This document shows positions 25,419-32,979 of a DNA stretch of 64,000 nt, piece by piece. The position numbers and the translations under genes were made by a program. A model generated the notes under the pieces. That model did not search any database. It was given only the letters and a program-made list of their open reading frames with translations, and was not told where the DNA came from. Source of the stretch: Paenibacillus sp. JJ-223 (GTDB taxonomy: Bacteria; Bacillota; Bacilli; Paenibacillales; Paenibacillaceae). Position 1 is the stretch's first letter. Every line of letters starts with the position of its first letter. The DNA lies in NCBI RefSeq assembly GCF_927798175.1, contig NZ_CAKMMP010000003.1:372001-436000 (forward strand), in the 5' to 3' direction.

Positions 25419-26348
25419 CTATTCCAGCCCGGAAATTTGCTCCTTTAGTTTGTTGGCCGAAGCCTGGAAAGCAAGCTTTTCCGTTTCGTTCAACGGCAGA
25501 GGCAAAATTTCGCGAACGCCGTTTCGGTCAACGATGCAAGGTACGCCAAGATATACATCCGATACACCATTGTAATCCTCAAGCAAGGTGGATACGTTCA
25601 GCACGGAGCCTTCGTTGCCCAGAATGGCGGCGACGATGCGATCGAGAGCAAGCGCAATAGCATAGGATGTGGCTCCTTTGGCATTAATAATCTCATAAGC
25701 CGCGTTTTTGGTGCGGTCAAAAATGTCTTGTTGTTCTTCATCGCTTAGCTCAAGATCCGTGCCGGCCACGTTGGCCAGGCTCCATACCGGGACTTCGGAA
25801 TCACCGTGCTCGCCGATAATATGGGCATGGATGCTGCGCGGATCGATGCCTTTGTTTTTGCCGATAAGGTAGCGGAAACGCGCACTGTCAAGCAGTGTGC
25901 CGGAACCGATGACCCGCGAAGCCGGCCAACCGCTTTGCTTCCAGGACGTATAGGATAAAATATCTACAGGATTCGTCGCAATGAGCAGAATTCCATGGGA
26001 ATTGACTGCCGTAATGCGCTCGATAATGTCTTTGAAAATGCTCGCATTTCTTTTCAACAGATCAATCCGGGTTTCGCCCGGCTTCTGGGATGCCCCCGCC
26101 GTAATAATGATGATATCTGCATCCTTGCAATCCGAATAATCGCCTGCCCATACCTTGACGCCTCCTGTAAACGGTAGGCCGTGGTTCATATCCAGCATTT
26201 CACCGACTGCTTTGTCATGATTTACGTCCACGAACACCAGCTCGGAAGAACGCTGCCGCAACATGAGCGTGTACCCGGTCGTTGTTCCTACCGCACCCAT
26301 GCCTACAATAACGACACGGCTTGGCTTAAGCATTGCATGATCTACCAT
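25419..26348 (-). CDS. ldh: L-lactate dehydrogenase
   Basis: The NAD-dependent enzyme that reduces pyruvate to lactate, 309 residues. The start at 26348 has AAGGAGAGG upstream and removes a non-family extension. The NAD site is GMGAVGTTTGY. The specificity loop reads ITAGASQKPGETR: the Gln in place of malate dehydrogenase's Arg marks it as a lactate enzyme. The catalytic His is in IGEHGDSEVPVW, with substrate Arg in DSARFR. It is monocistronic. Its role is fermentative NAD regeneration under low oxygen; no Rex box was identified with confidence upstream. Confidence 0.92.
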   Translation of the reverse strand: MVDHAMLKPSRVVIVGMGAVGTTTGYTLMLRQRSSELVFVDVNHDKAVGEMLDMNHGLPFTGGVKVWAGDYSDCKDADIIIITAGASQKPGETRIDLLKRNASIFKDIIERITAVNSHGILLIATNPVDILSYTSWKQSGWPASRVIGSGTLLDSARFRYLIGKNKGIDPRSIHAHIIGEHGDSEVPVWSLANVAGTDLELSDEEQQDIFDRTKNAAYEIINAKGATSYAIALALDRIVAAILGNEGSVLNVSTLLEDYNGVSDVYLGVPCIVDRNGVREILPLPLNETEKLAFQASANKLKEQISGLE

Positions 26349-26688
26349 ATCAGATCCTCTCCTTTTGGGTGTGCCTTCATCCATATTAAGGGATATTTAA
26401 CCAAAAAGCGAGACTGTCTATGTTATTTGTCATATTTTAGGTCGCAAAACCGGAATTAGTGTCTAACGTCCTGATCCGGCCGAATCAAACGTTTCATGGC
26501 ATTCAACTTCAGTCTCCCTTTCTGTCCAGGTTTGTCGATGGGCCTTTCCAAGAGGTTTATGGTAGAATGGGAGAGATGGATTTGCATGAACGGTTTGGCT
26601 TTATAGTTAACGATGAATGCAAATTATGAAAACACCAGGTAGAACAGGCTTGTTTGCCTGTCGATTGGACAAGAAAGGTGGAGACCAC
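26349..26688. other. Divergent intergenic region of ldh and the BNR lipoprotein gene
   Basis: About 340 bases. It must hold the promoters of both genes, but I see no clear consensus -35/-10 pair, operator palindrome or small ORF. An in-frame extension of the lipoprotein gene to ATG 26617 exists but lacks a ribosome binding site. Confidence 0.4.
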
Positions 26689-27978
26689 TTGCGTTCGCGA
26701 TGGATCAAGCTAACCCAGGCAGCGCTTCTGTCTCTGGGGATCGCAACGTTGCTTGCTGCTTGCACGGACTCGGGTCAGACTCCTGCAGCACAGCCGCCGC
26801 AGGCACAGGATGAGGATCTGGATGGCGGCAATGCCGGACAGACTTTAACTGTCGTTCCCCCAGTAAGCACGAATACACCGGCTGCGGAAACAACCAAATA
26901 TCAAATTCAAACCCGGCTGACCGATTTTCAAATGCTCAACGAAAACGGTGGCTTGGCATGGGGCGTGACGCGCAACGCATTGCGTTTGTACTATACGCAG
27001 GATCAGGGGGCAACCTGGAGCAACATTTCTCCATCGGAGAATGTGCAGTTTCCGTCCAACCCAGTATATGGACAGAACATTTATTTTGTGGATAGCATGC
27101 ATGGCTGGATCGTCCGGGAAGGAATGGGCGGAACGGATACGATCGTGCTGCGCACGAATAACGGGGGGGCCAGTTGGAGCTTGTCTTCGTTATCCAAAAC
27201 GGATAAAGTCGCCGCGGTTTCTTTTGTCTCTCCCGAAAAGGGCTGGATTTTGACCACGGTGGACTCGACCATCGGAAAACAGGAGAAAAAGCTGTACATC
27301 ACCGAAGACGGAGGCATCAGCTGGAAGCTCATGGAATCCGGTGATGAAGCCGAAAATACGTCCGCTGGAGAGATTTCGAAGCGCGGTTATGCGACAGGCA
27401 TGACTTTTTCGGATTCGCATCACGGATTTCTGACTGCCGTGGAGTTTGGCTTGCCGAAGCTGTATGTAACCACTAACGGAGGAAAGGAATGGAAATCCGG
27501 ACCTTCCTTCTTCGACCGCAGCAAATTCAACGCATGCGGCAACTTTAATCTCGGTTCTCCGCAGTTTTTCGGACGGGAAGCAAAGAGCGCTTGGATGTCG
27601 TTAGCTTGTTCGTCCGGGGAAACGACAAAATTCAGCGGTTTTTTCACAGCCGATGGCGGAAAGAGCTGGACATTGTCCACATTTGGTTTGAATCAGCAAG
27701 CTGGCCTGAACCGGAACCTGGCCCCAGCTTTCTTGAATGAAAAGGAAGGTTGGGCCATCCAAGGAGATGTGACGTATCATACGAAGAATGCAGGGAAAAC
27801 GTGGGAACCGCTTCCCGAAAGCAGGGTATTGCAGAAAATATTGGATGAATATCCCGAAATCAATAAACTGCAGATGATCTCCCGAAAATTGGGCTGGGTC
27901 CTGGTGGAGAATACGGATAATAAACGTTCGCTGCTGCTGCAAACCGTGGATGGAGGCGTGCACTGGAAAGTGTTATAG
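26689..27978 (+). CDS. Lipoprotein with BNR/YCF48-type beta-propeller
   Basis: A membrane-anchored extracellular protein of 429 residues. The TTG at 26689 is chosen because AAAGGTGGAG lies 5 nt upstream; it gives a proper lipoprotein signal peptide ending in the lipobox LLAAC. A low-complexity linker (TPAAQPPQAQDEDLDGG) follows. The body has five or more Asp-box-like repeats: YTQDQGATWSN, RTNNGGASWSL, ITEDGGISWKL, VTTNGGKEWKS, FTADGGKSWTL and HTKNAGKTWEP. This is the pattern of photosynthesis-factor HCF136/sortilin-like propellers. No sialidase active site is visible. Function unknown; probably binds a surface ligand or protein. Confidence 0.83.
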   Translation: MRSRWIKLTQAALLSLGIATLLAACTDSGQTPAAQPPQAQDEDLDGGNAGQTLTVVPPVSTNTPAAETTKYQIQTRLTDFQMLNENGGLAWGVTRNALRLYYTQDQGATWSNISPSENVQFPSNPVYGQNIYFVDSMHGWIVREGMGGTDTIVLRTNNGGASWSLSSLSKTDKVAAVSFVSPEKGWILTTVDSTIGKQEKKLYITEDGGISWKLMESGDEAENTSAGEISKRGYATGMTFSDSHHGFLTAVEFGLPKLYVTTNGGKEWKSGPSFFDRSKFNACGNFNLGSPQFFGREAKSAWMSLACSSGETTKFSGFFTADGGKSWTLSTFGLNQQAGLNRNLAPAFLNEKEGWAIQGDVTYHTKNAGKTWEPLPESRVLQKILDEYPEINKLQMISRKLGWVLVENTDNKRSLLLQTVDGGVHWKVL

Positions 27979-27997
27979 CCAGCAAAACGTTAAAGAG

Positions 27998-28017
27998 AAG
28001 AACCGTTGGGTTCTTTT
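27998..28017 (+). terminator. Terminator after the BNR lipoprotein gene
   Basis: AAGAACC (27998-28004) pairs with GGTTCTT (28009-28015) and a T-rich tract follows. Confidence 0.8.
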
Positions 28018-28103
28018 TCTTTCGCTTACTTTGTGAAAATAATCACAAAAACAATTCTGAAATGATGTTATATTGAGATCAAGAAGAGATGGGAGTGATG
28101 ATG

Positions 28104-28313
28104 ATGAGAACCAACGAACAAGTTCAACTCACACAGGCGGACGATTTAACTCGATACATGCTTCAATTATGCTACACCTGTGAGGATGCATGCTTCTGTA
28201 CAACGGAGGAAGAAGTGAGGGAATGCATGGCCAAACATGCGCAACAGGCTGATCCCGAACAAGCTGACGGCGCGGGAATCACTCGCGGATTCATGGATGA
28301 GATGTATGCATAG
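28104..28313 (+). CDS. Small cysteine-rich hypothetical protein
   Basis: A 69-residue acidic protein I do not recognise. The ATG at 28104 has GGGAG 8 nt upstream; two further ATGs precede it immediately. It carries a cysteine pattern C-x2-C-x3-C-x-C-x8-C within LCYTCEDACFCTTEEEVREC, which could bind zinc or a cluster. There is no secretion signal or membrane helix. It has its own ribosome binding site and a terminator and is likely a real single-gene unit. Confidence 0.65.
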   Translation: MRTNEQVQLTQADDLTRYMLQLCYTCEDACFCTTEEEVRECMAKHAQQADPEQADGAGITRGFMDEMYA

Positions 28314-28338
28314 ACTATAAAGTAATAGTAATCTCATG

Positions 28339-28358
28339 GCCCCTTTCAGGGGCTTTTT
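28339..28358 (+). terminator. Terminator after the cysteine-rich small protein
   Basis: GCCCCT (28339-28344), a short loop, AGGGGC (28348-28353), then TTTTT. Confidence 0.88.
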
Positions 28359-28474
28359 GATGTTGGAGAACCCGGCCTGAATTTGAATCCGGCTAACAAG
28401 TTCTGCGCCGAAGTGCATATACATTACTGAAAGAAGGGCCAAGACTACGGCTGTCCCAGAACGGAGGGGGAGAC

Positions 28475-28867
28475 TTGGGAATTGAATCATCCTGGATGTT
28501 TGATTTTTTTGGAACCGTCTTTCCGGTCGTATTTGTCCTGATTATCGGTATCGTTCTTCTGTCGATGGGAAAAGAGATATGGAGGTGGGGGAAAAACAAC
28601 GCCGAACCGCTGCTTACGGTTTCCTCGCGAATTACCGGAAGAAGAATGCAAGTCCAGCAATCGCACGCCGAACCCGGAAGCTCTGCCCGTACATTATACT
28701 ATGTCACGTTTGAAGTCGAGAGCGGGGACCGAATGGAGTTCAGGGTTAGCGGCGAAGAATACGGCCTTTGCTCTGAAGGAGACGAAGGGCGTCTCTCTTT
28801 CAAGGGAACCCGTTATGTGGGATTTGAACGGAACAACCGACTGTATACGGAGCGCGTGCGCGGGTAA
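28475..28867 (+). CDS. DUF2500 family membrane-anchored protein
   Basis: A 130-residue protein with one N-terminal membrane helix (GTVFPVVFVLIIGIVLLSMG) followed by a soluble domain. The domain's YYVTFEVESGDRMEFRV and YGLCSEGDEGRLSFKGTRYVGFER match the DUF2500 pattern (E. coli YhhM type). The start is TTG at 28475 with GGAGGGGG 4 nt upstream. Function unknown. It is a single gene between two terminators. Confidence 0.82.
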   Translation: MGIESSWMFDFFGTVFPVVFVLIIGIVLLSMGKEIWRWGKNNAEPLLTVSSRITGRRMQVQQSHAEPGSSARTLYYVTFEVESGDRMEFRVSGEEYGLCSEGDEGRLSFKGTRYVGFERNNRLYTERVRG

Positions 28868-28873
28868 TCGTTC

Positions 28874-28904
28874 AGCTTGTGCCTTAAAGGTGCAAGTTTT
28901 TTTT
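28874..28904 (+). terminator. Terminator after the DUF2500 gene
   Basis: An 8-bp stem with G-U pairs, CTTGTGCC (28876-28883) with GGTGCAAG (28889-28896), and eight Ts. Confidence 0.82.
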
Positions 28905-29022
28905 GCGTTCTCCTGTAAGAAAGTATTTCATGATTTAGATCGGAATGCGTTTCTTGATGGTGTATAAATGAGTAATAACGTTTATGATAAATGAATCATT
29001 GCAATTCAGGGAGGACAGAGGC

Positions 29023-29772
29023 ATGTCATTTACAGATCAAGTTGTCATCGTTACGGGAGCCGCGCAAGGAATCGGAAGAAACGTGGCGGAGGCCTATGCG
29101 CTGGCGGGTGCCAAGGTGGTGCTTGCCGACCATCAGGAAGCCGAGGGAGCTGCCGCCGCAGCTTCGATCCGCCATGAAGGCGGAGAAGCTGTTTTTGTTC
29201 ACTGCGACGTCCGAAAGGAAGAAGATATCATTCGGCTGGTGGGTACGGCGGTGAAGGAATTCGGGCGCGTGGACATTCTCATCAACAATGCCGGCGTGGC
29301 ACGCTGGAAATCCCCTTATGATCTTACGGTAGACGAATGGGACGATGTGCTTAACACCAATGCTAGAAGCTGTTTTCTTGCGAGCCGTGAGGCGGCCAAA
29401 TATATGAGAAACAATGAACGGGGCGGGTCCATCGTCAACATGGCATCCACGCGTGCTTTGATGTCCGAGCCTGACACGGAAGCGTATGCAGCATCCAAAG
29501 GTGCCATCGTGGCTCTCACTCATGCGCTCGCCATATCGCTTGGCAAGGATCGAATTCGGGTCAATTGTATCAGTCCGGGATGGGTCGAAACAGGAAATAT
29601 AGACGAGTTGAAGCCGGAAGACCATGAGCAGCACCCTTCAGGTCGGGTTGGAGTCCCTTCGGATATTGCCCGCGCTTGTTTATATCTGACTGATCCGGAC
29701 AATACCTTTGTCACGGGTACCAACCTGACGGTGGATGGAGGAATGACCCGGAAAATGATATATGAGGACTAG
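29023..29772 (+). CDS. Short-chain dehydrogenase/reductase
   Basis: A classical SDR oxidoreductase of 249 residues. The cofactor motif TGAAQGIG, the NNAG at about residue 89, the Ser in VNMAST, and the YxxxK in EAYAASK are all present, so it should be active. The residue after the second strand is Asp (VVLADHQ), which favours NAD(H) over NADP(H). The ATG at 29023 has GGGAGG 8 nt upstream; an in-frame ATG 13 codons earlier has no such site. The end DGGMTRKMIYED is typical of glucose or polyol dehydrogenase-like SDRs. Substrate unknown. Confidence 0.9.
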   Translation: MSFTDQVVIVTGAAQGIGRNVAEAYALAGAKVVLADHQEAEGAAAAASIRHEGGEAVFVHCDVRKEEDIIRLVGTAVKEFGRVDILINNAGVARWKSPYDLTVDEWDDVLNTNARSCFLASREAAKYMRNNERGGSIVNMASTRALMSEPDTEAYAASKGAIVALTHALAISLGKDRIRVNCISPGWVETGNIDELKPEDHEQHPSGRVGVPSDIARACLYLTDPDNTFVTGTNLTVDGGMTRKMIYED

Positions 29773-29821
29773 AACCGGGATGTTCTCCCGCTGATGCGTT
29801 TTGCTATGAAATGAAGCGGCC

Positions 29822-29856
29822 AAGCCCAAGTTAAGCACTTGGGCTTATTTGTTTTT
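29822..29856 (+). terminator. Terminator after the SDR gene
   Basis: AAGCCCAAG (29822-29830) pairs with CTTGGGCTT (29838-29846), followed by a T-rich tract. Confidence 0.85.
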
Positions 29857-29917
29857 GGTACTCCCGTTGCTATAATAGGTGTGATTTCAGAACAATACAG
29901 AGAAATGGAGGGAGAAT

Positions 29918-31663
29918 ATGCTCGGGAATCCATCCCGAAGAGGGCTGTGGCTTCTTTTGTTGATTGGAGGGATCATCATGACGGGTTTTGATTCATCTGA
30001 GGAAGATGACGCCAATATAAGGGCCGCGTGGGTATGGCAGGCTTCATCCATATACGACGGAGGTGAGGCCTTGCTTGCCCAGTCGGCCAAACATAACGTG
30101 AATCGACTGTATGTCAGCGTGGATATGAATTTGAAGCATGAGGTCTATCAATCTTTCATTGCGAAAGCAAGCAATGCGGGTATTGCGGTAGAAGCACTCG
30201 GCGGCGATCCGTCTTGGGGGGTCAAAGGCCGCGAGGGTCCCATGCTTGCGCTAGCTTCCTGGGTAAGCGAATATAACGCCTCGGTTGGACCGGAAGAACG
30301 GTTTGCAGCCCTTCATCTGGACGTTAAGCCCTATGTACTGCCGGCATGGAAGGACAATCCTGTCCCGTTGATCGAATCTTGGATGAACAATATGGAATTG
30401 CTCCATGAACGAGTGGAACAAGAAGGTTCGCTTCAGGTGAACGTAGACTTGCCGTTTTGGCTGGATTCGTACACCGTTGCAGGTCATAAAACATCGGAGG
30501 ATACGGATAACGAACCGTTATCGCGTTGGTTCATGGATCGTTTCGACCAAATCACTTTATTAGTTTACCGCGATAATGCAGAGGGCAGCAATGGAATTAT
30601 TCGACTGATTGAGCAGGAAATGAATTGGGCGCAAGACAGGAATGTGTCAATTACGGTCGGCGTAAATACCAAACCGATGCCTGGCGAAGAATTCACCAGT
30701 TTTGCAGGAAAGGGAACGGCCCGATTGGAGCAAGTGCTGTCGGAAGTCGCGAATTCGTTTGCGAATCATGCCTCCTACGCCGGAACGGCGGTCCATGACA
30801 TTGTATATTGGGGGCAGCTTGATTCAAGCGAACCAAGCAAACCGGAAACGCCAGGCAACGAAACAGGCATTCGAGGGACCTATATTTGGGAGGCTTCGGA
30901 GGTGACGGATGACGGCGGTGAGCATATCCTCGAGTTTGCCAAAGCGCAGCGAATAAACTGGTTGTACGTTCGCCTAGATCTGGAGCAGCCGTATTCCAGC
31001 TACCGTTCGTTTGTGAAACGGGCTCACGCTCAGGGGATTCAGGTTCATGCCATGGGTGGCCATCCCATCTGGGCAAAGGAAGAAAACAGGCCCCGCATTC
31101 AACGTTTAGTCGATTACGTCAAAAACTATAACGCCGAAGCGCAACCAGAGGAGCGATTTGAGGGCATCCATCTGGATATCGAACCGTATACACTTCCCGA
31201 GTGGGAAGCGAACCGGGATCGACTTTTGACCGAATGGGCGAGCAATGTTGCTTATTTTCAGGAGGAGACAAAGAAGGACAGCCATTTGGAAACAAGCGTG
31301 GACTTGGCGGTTTGGCTGGATATCTATGAGTTGCCGGGCAAAGATATGTCGGTATCGGAGTTCATGATTCGTACCCTCGACCATGTATCGTTAATGGCAT
31401 TCCGCAATAAGGCAGAGGGCTCGAACGGAATTGCGGCAGTGGTGAAGCAGGAAATGGAAATCGCGGATCGTCTGGGCAAAAAGCTGCTTGTCTCCGTGGA
31501 AATGAAAGAAAATCATGAAGGAGCGCACATCTCGTTCCATGACGTTGGCGCGGTCGAAATGGAACGTCAATTGGCTTTGCTTCCTGATCTGATTGGCGAG
31601 CATGCTGCCTATTACGGCAATGTGGTCCATGCATACGACTATTGGGTCGGAGCCAAGCCCTGA
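29918..31663 (+). CDS. Exported protein with two tandem TIM-barrel-like modules
   Basis: A 581-residue protein with an N-terminal signal or anchor (RRGLWLLLLIGGIIMTGF) and two homologous modules of about 260 residues each (about 30-300 and 322-580). Each begins IRxxxxWxAS, continues through LYVxxDxx and WVSEYN/YVKNYN, and has an HLD-x-x-PY motif followed by (V)DLxxWLD and ...AEGSNGI. In module 2 the motif is HLDIEPY, with Glu422 in a place that suits a catalytic acid of a GH18-like barrel. In module 1 it is HLDVKPY, with Lys137 in place of that Glu. Module 1 is therefore probably a non-catalytic binding copy. Family and substrate are not recognised; it is followed by spore cortex genes. Confidence 0.72.
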   Translation: MLGNPSRRGLWLLLLIGGIIMTGFDSSEEDDANIRAAWVWQASSIYDGGEALLAQSAKHNVNRLYVSVDMNLKHEVYQSFIAKASNAGIAVEALGGDPSWGVKGREGPMLALASWVSEYNASVGPEERFAALHLDVKPYVLPAWKDNPVPLIESWMNNMELLHERVEQEGSLQVNVDLPFWLDSYTVAGHKTSEDTDNEPLSRWFMDRFDQITLLVYRDNAEGSNGIIRLIEQEMNWAQDRNVSITVGVNTKPMPGEEFTSFAGKGTARLEQVLSEVANSFANHASYAGTAVHDIVYWGQLDSSEPSKPETPGNETGIRGTYIWEASEVTDDGGEHILEFAKAQRINWLYVRLDLEQPYSSYRSFVKRAHAQGIQVHAMGGHPIWAKEENRPRIQRLVDYVKNYNAEAQPEERFEGIHLDIEPYTLPEWEANRDRLLTEWASNVAYFQEETKKDSHLETSVDLAVWLDIYELPGKDMSVSEFMIRTLDHVSLMAFRNKAEGSNGIAAVVKQEMEIADRLGKKLLVSVEMKENHEGAHISFHDVGAVEMERQLALLPDLIGEHAAYYGNVVHAYDYWVGAKP

Positions 31664-31688
31664 ATGAAAAGCTTATATAGGAAACGCG

Positions 31689-31730
31689 AAATCTCGGGGT
31701 CCCCTGCGGGGGAGTTCCGGGATTTTTTTT
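31689..31730 (+). terminator. Terminator after the tandem-module gene
   Basis: AAATCTCGG pairs with CCGGGATTT around an inner CCCC/GGGG stem, and a long T-run follows. Confidence 0.85.
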
Positions 31731-31809
31731 GTGCCGATCGTGTCACAAAATGGGCATCAGCACAATACGATATACGGTGATGAAGAGCTCAACGAGGGAG
31801 GGAACGGTA

Positions 31810-32232
31810 ATGGCTGTAATCAAGGCCAATACGAACGACGTCAGGCTGCTTGCGCGACTGATGAGAGCCGAAGCCGAAGGTGATGGCGATCAGGGTATGC
31901 TTATGGTAGGCAATGTCGGCGTCAACAGAGTGTTGGCAGATTGCCTGGATTTTGCCGACATCAGGGACATCAACCGTATGGTATTTCAGAATCCCGGAGG
32001 CTTTGAATCCACGCAAAAAGGCTACTTTTATCAGCGTGCAAGGCAATCCGAAATTCGCCTGGCCCAGCGCGTCATCAATGGCGAACGAATCTGGCCGGCC
32101 AGCAATTCGCTTTGGTTCTTCCGTCCGGCAGGCGAATGTCCGCCAACCTGGTTTAACCAGCAAAATACGGGACGATTCAAGGCACACTGTTTCTTCAGTC
32201 CGACTGGCGAAGATTGTCCGAGTGTATATTAA
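31810..32232 (+). CDS. cwlJ: Spore cortex-lytic cell wall hydrolase CwlJ
   Basis: A SleB/CwlJ-type hydrolase of 140 residues, the usual CwlJ length, that degrades muramic-lactam cortex peptidoglycan during germination. It starts DVRLLARLMRAEAEGDGDQGMLMVGNVGVNRV with the catalytic Glu in RAEAEG, and ends in ASNSLWFFRP and FSPTGEDCPSVY. There is no signal peptide, as expected for a protein made in the mother cell and placed in the coat. The ATG at 31810 has GGGAGG upstream; the longer frame to 31729 is not family-like. The next gene, 18 nt on, is gerQ, which CwlJ needs for localisation. Confidence 0.93.
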   Translation: MAVIKANTNDVRLLARLMRAEAEGDGDQGMLMVGNVGVNRVLADCLDFADIRDINRMVFQNPGGFESTQKGYFYQRARQSEIRLAQRVINGERIWPASNSLWFFRPAGECPPTWFNQQNTGRFKAHCFFSPTGEDCPSVY

Positions 32233-32250
32233 ATTTGGGGAGGAATTAAC

Positions 32251-32808
32251 ATGATTAACCAACCTTATCAACCAACCATGCAATCTCCGGCCTATGGCCA
32301 ACAAGCCAATTCTCAGGTGCAAGGATTATCCGCGTACAAAACGGGGAATGGCATGCCTTCCATGTCGCCGACGCCGGGTATGACCTCCATGTCACCCGCA
32401 CCGGGCATGTCTTCCGTTTCGCCGACTGCAACCATGGTGTCTCCAACGGCTACCAGCGTGCCGCCGCTTGTTTCCAGCGGAGCGCCCATGACACCTGCCG
32501 GCGGCGTAGTCACAACAACGGCTCCCCAGTTCGAGCAGTCTTACATCGAGAACATTTTGCGCCTGAATCTCGGCAAATTCGGTACGTTCTACATGACCTA
32601 TGAAGGAAACAAAGAATGGAACGCCCGCATTTTCCAAGGCATCATCGAAGCGGCTGGCCGGGACCATATCATTATCAGTGATCCAAAAACAGGCAAACGC
32701 ATCATGCTGCTTATGGTGAACTTCGATTATGCAACATTCGATGAGCCGCTTACTTATCAATACCCTGGCGTGATCGGCAACGTTCCTCAAGCGCCAAGCA
32801 GATACTAA
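32251..32808 (+). CDS. gerQ: Spore coat protein GerQ
   Basis: A coat protein of 185 residues that is required for CwlJ to be retained in the spore. The C-terminal half (about 95-170) is strongly conserved: QSYIENILRLNLGKFGTFYM, then REWNAR-like KEWNARIFQGIIEAAGRDHI, then ISDPKTGKR and MLLMVNFDYATFDEPL. The N-terminal half is low-complexity, rich in M, P, S and T with repeats like SPTPGMTSMSPAPGMSS. The ribosome binding site is GGGGAGGA. It forms an operon with cwlJ as in Bacillus, and ends in a strong terminator. Transcription by a mother-cell sigma factor is expected, but the promoter is not clear. Confidence 0.94.
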   Translation: MINQPYQPTMQSPAYGQQANSQVQGLSAYKTGNGMPSMSPTPGMTSMSPAPGMSSVSPTATMVSPTATSVPPLVSSGAPMTPAGGVVTTTAPQFEQSYIENILRLNLGKFGTFYMTYEGNKEWNARIFQGIIEAAGRDHIIISDPKTGKRIMLLMVNFDYATFDEPLTYQYPGVIGNVPQAPSRY

Positions 32809-32846
32809 TCCGCGTACGCGATAAATCAATACCAAAGGACATAACC

Positions 32847-32895
32847 AAGAACCGTTTCGATGCGGCATTCGTCGCAAAGAGCCGGTTCTTTTTTT
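32847..32895 (+). terminator. Terminator after cwlJ-gerQ
   Basis: AAGAACCG (32847-32854) pairs with CGGTTCTT (32883-32890), and five further Ts follow. Confidence 0.88.
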
Positions 32896-32979
32896 CGAAA
32901 CATTTAAAAGTAACCTTAATGTGATAAGATGGCACTTAATTAGTAGAACGGAACAAACCATTGGAAGGAGCAGACATCA

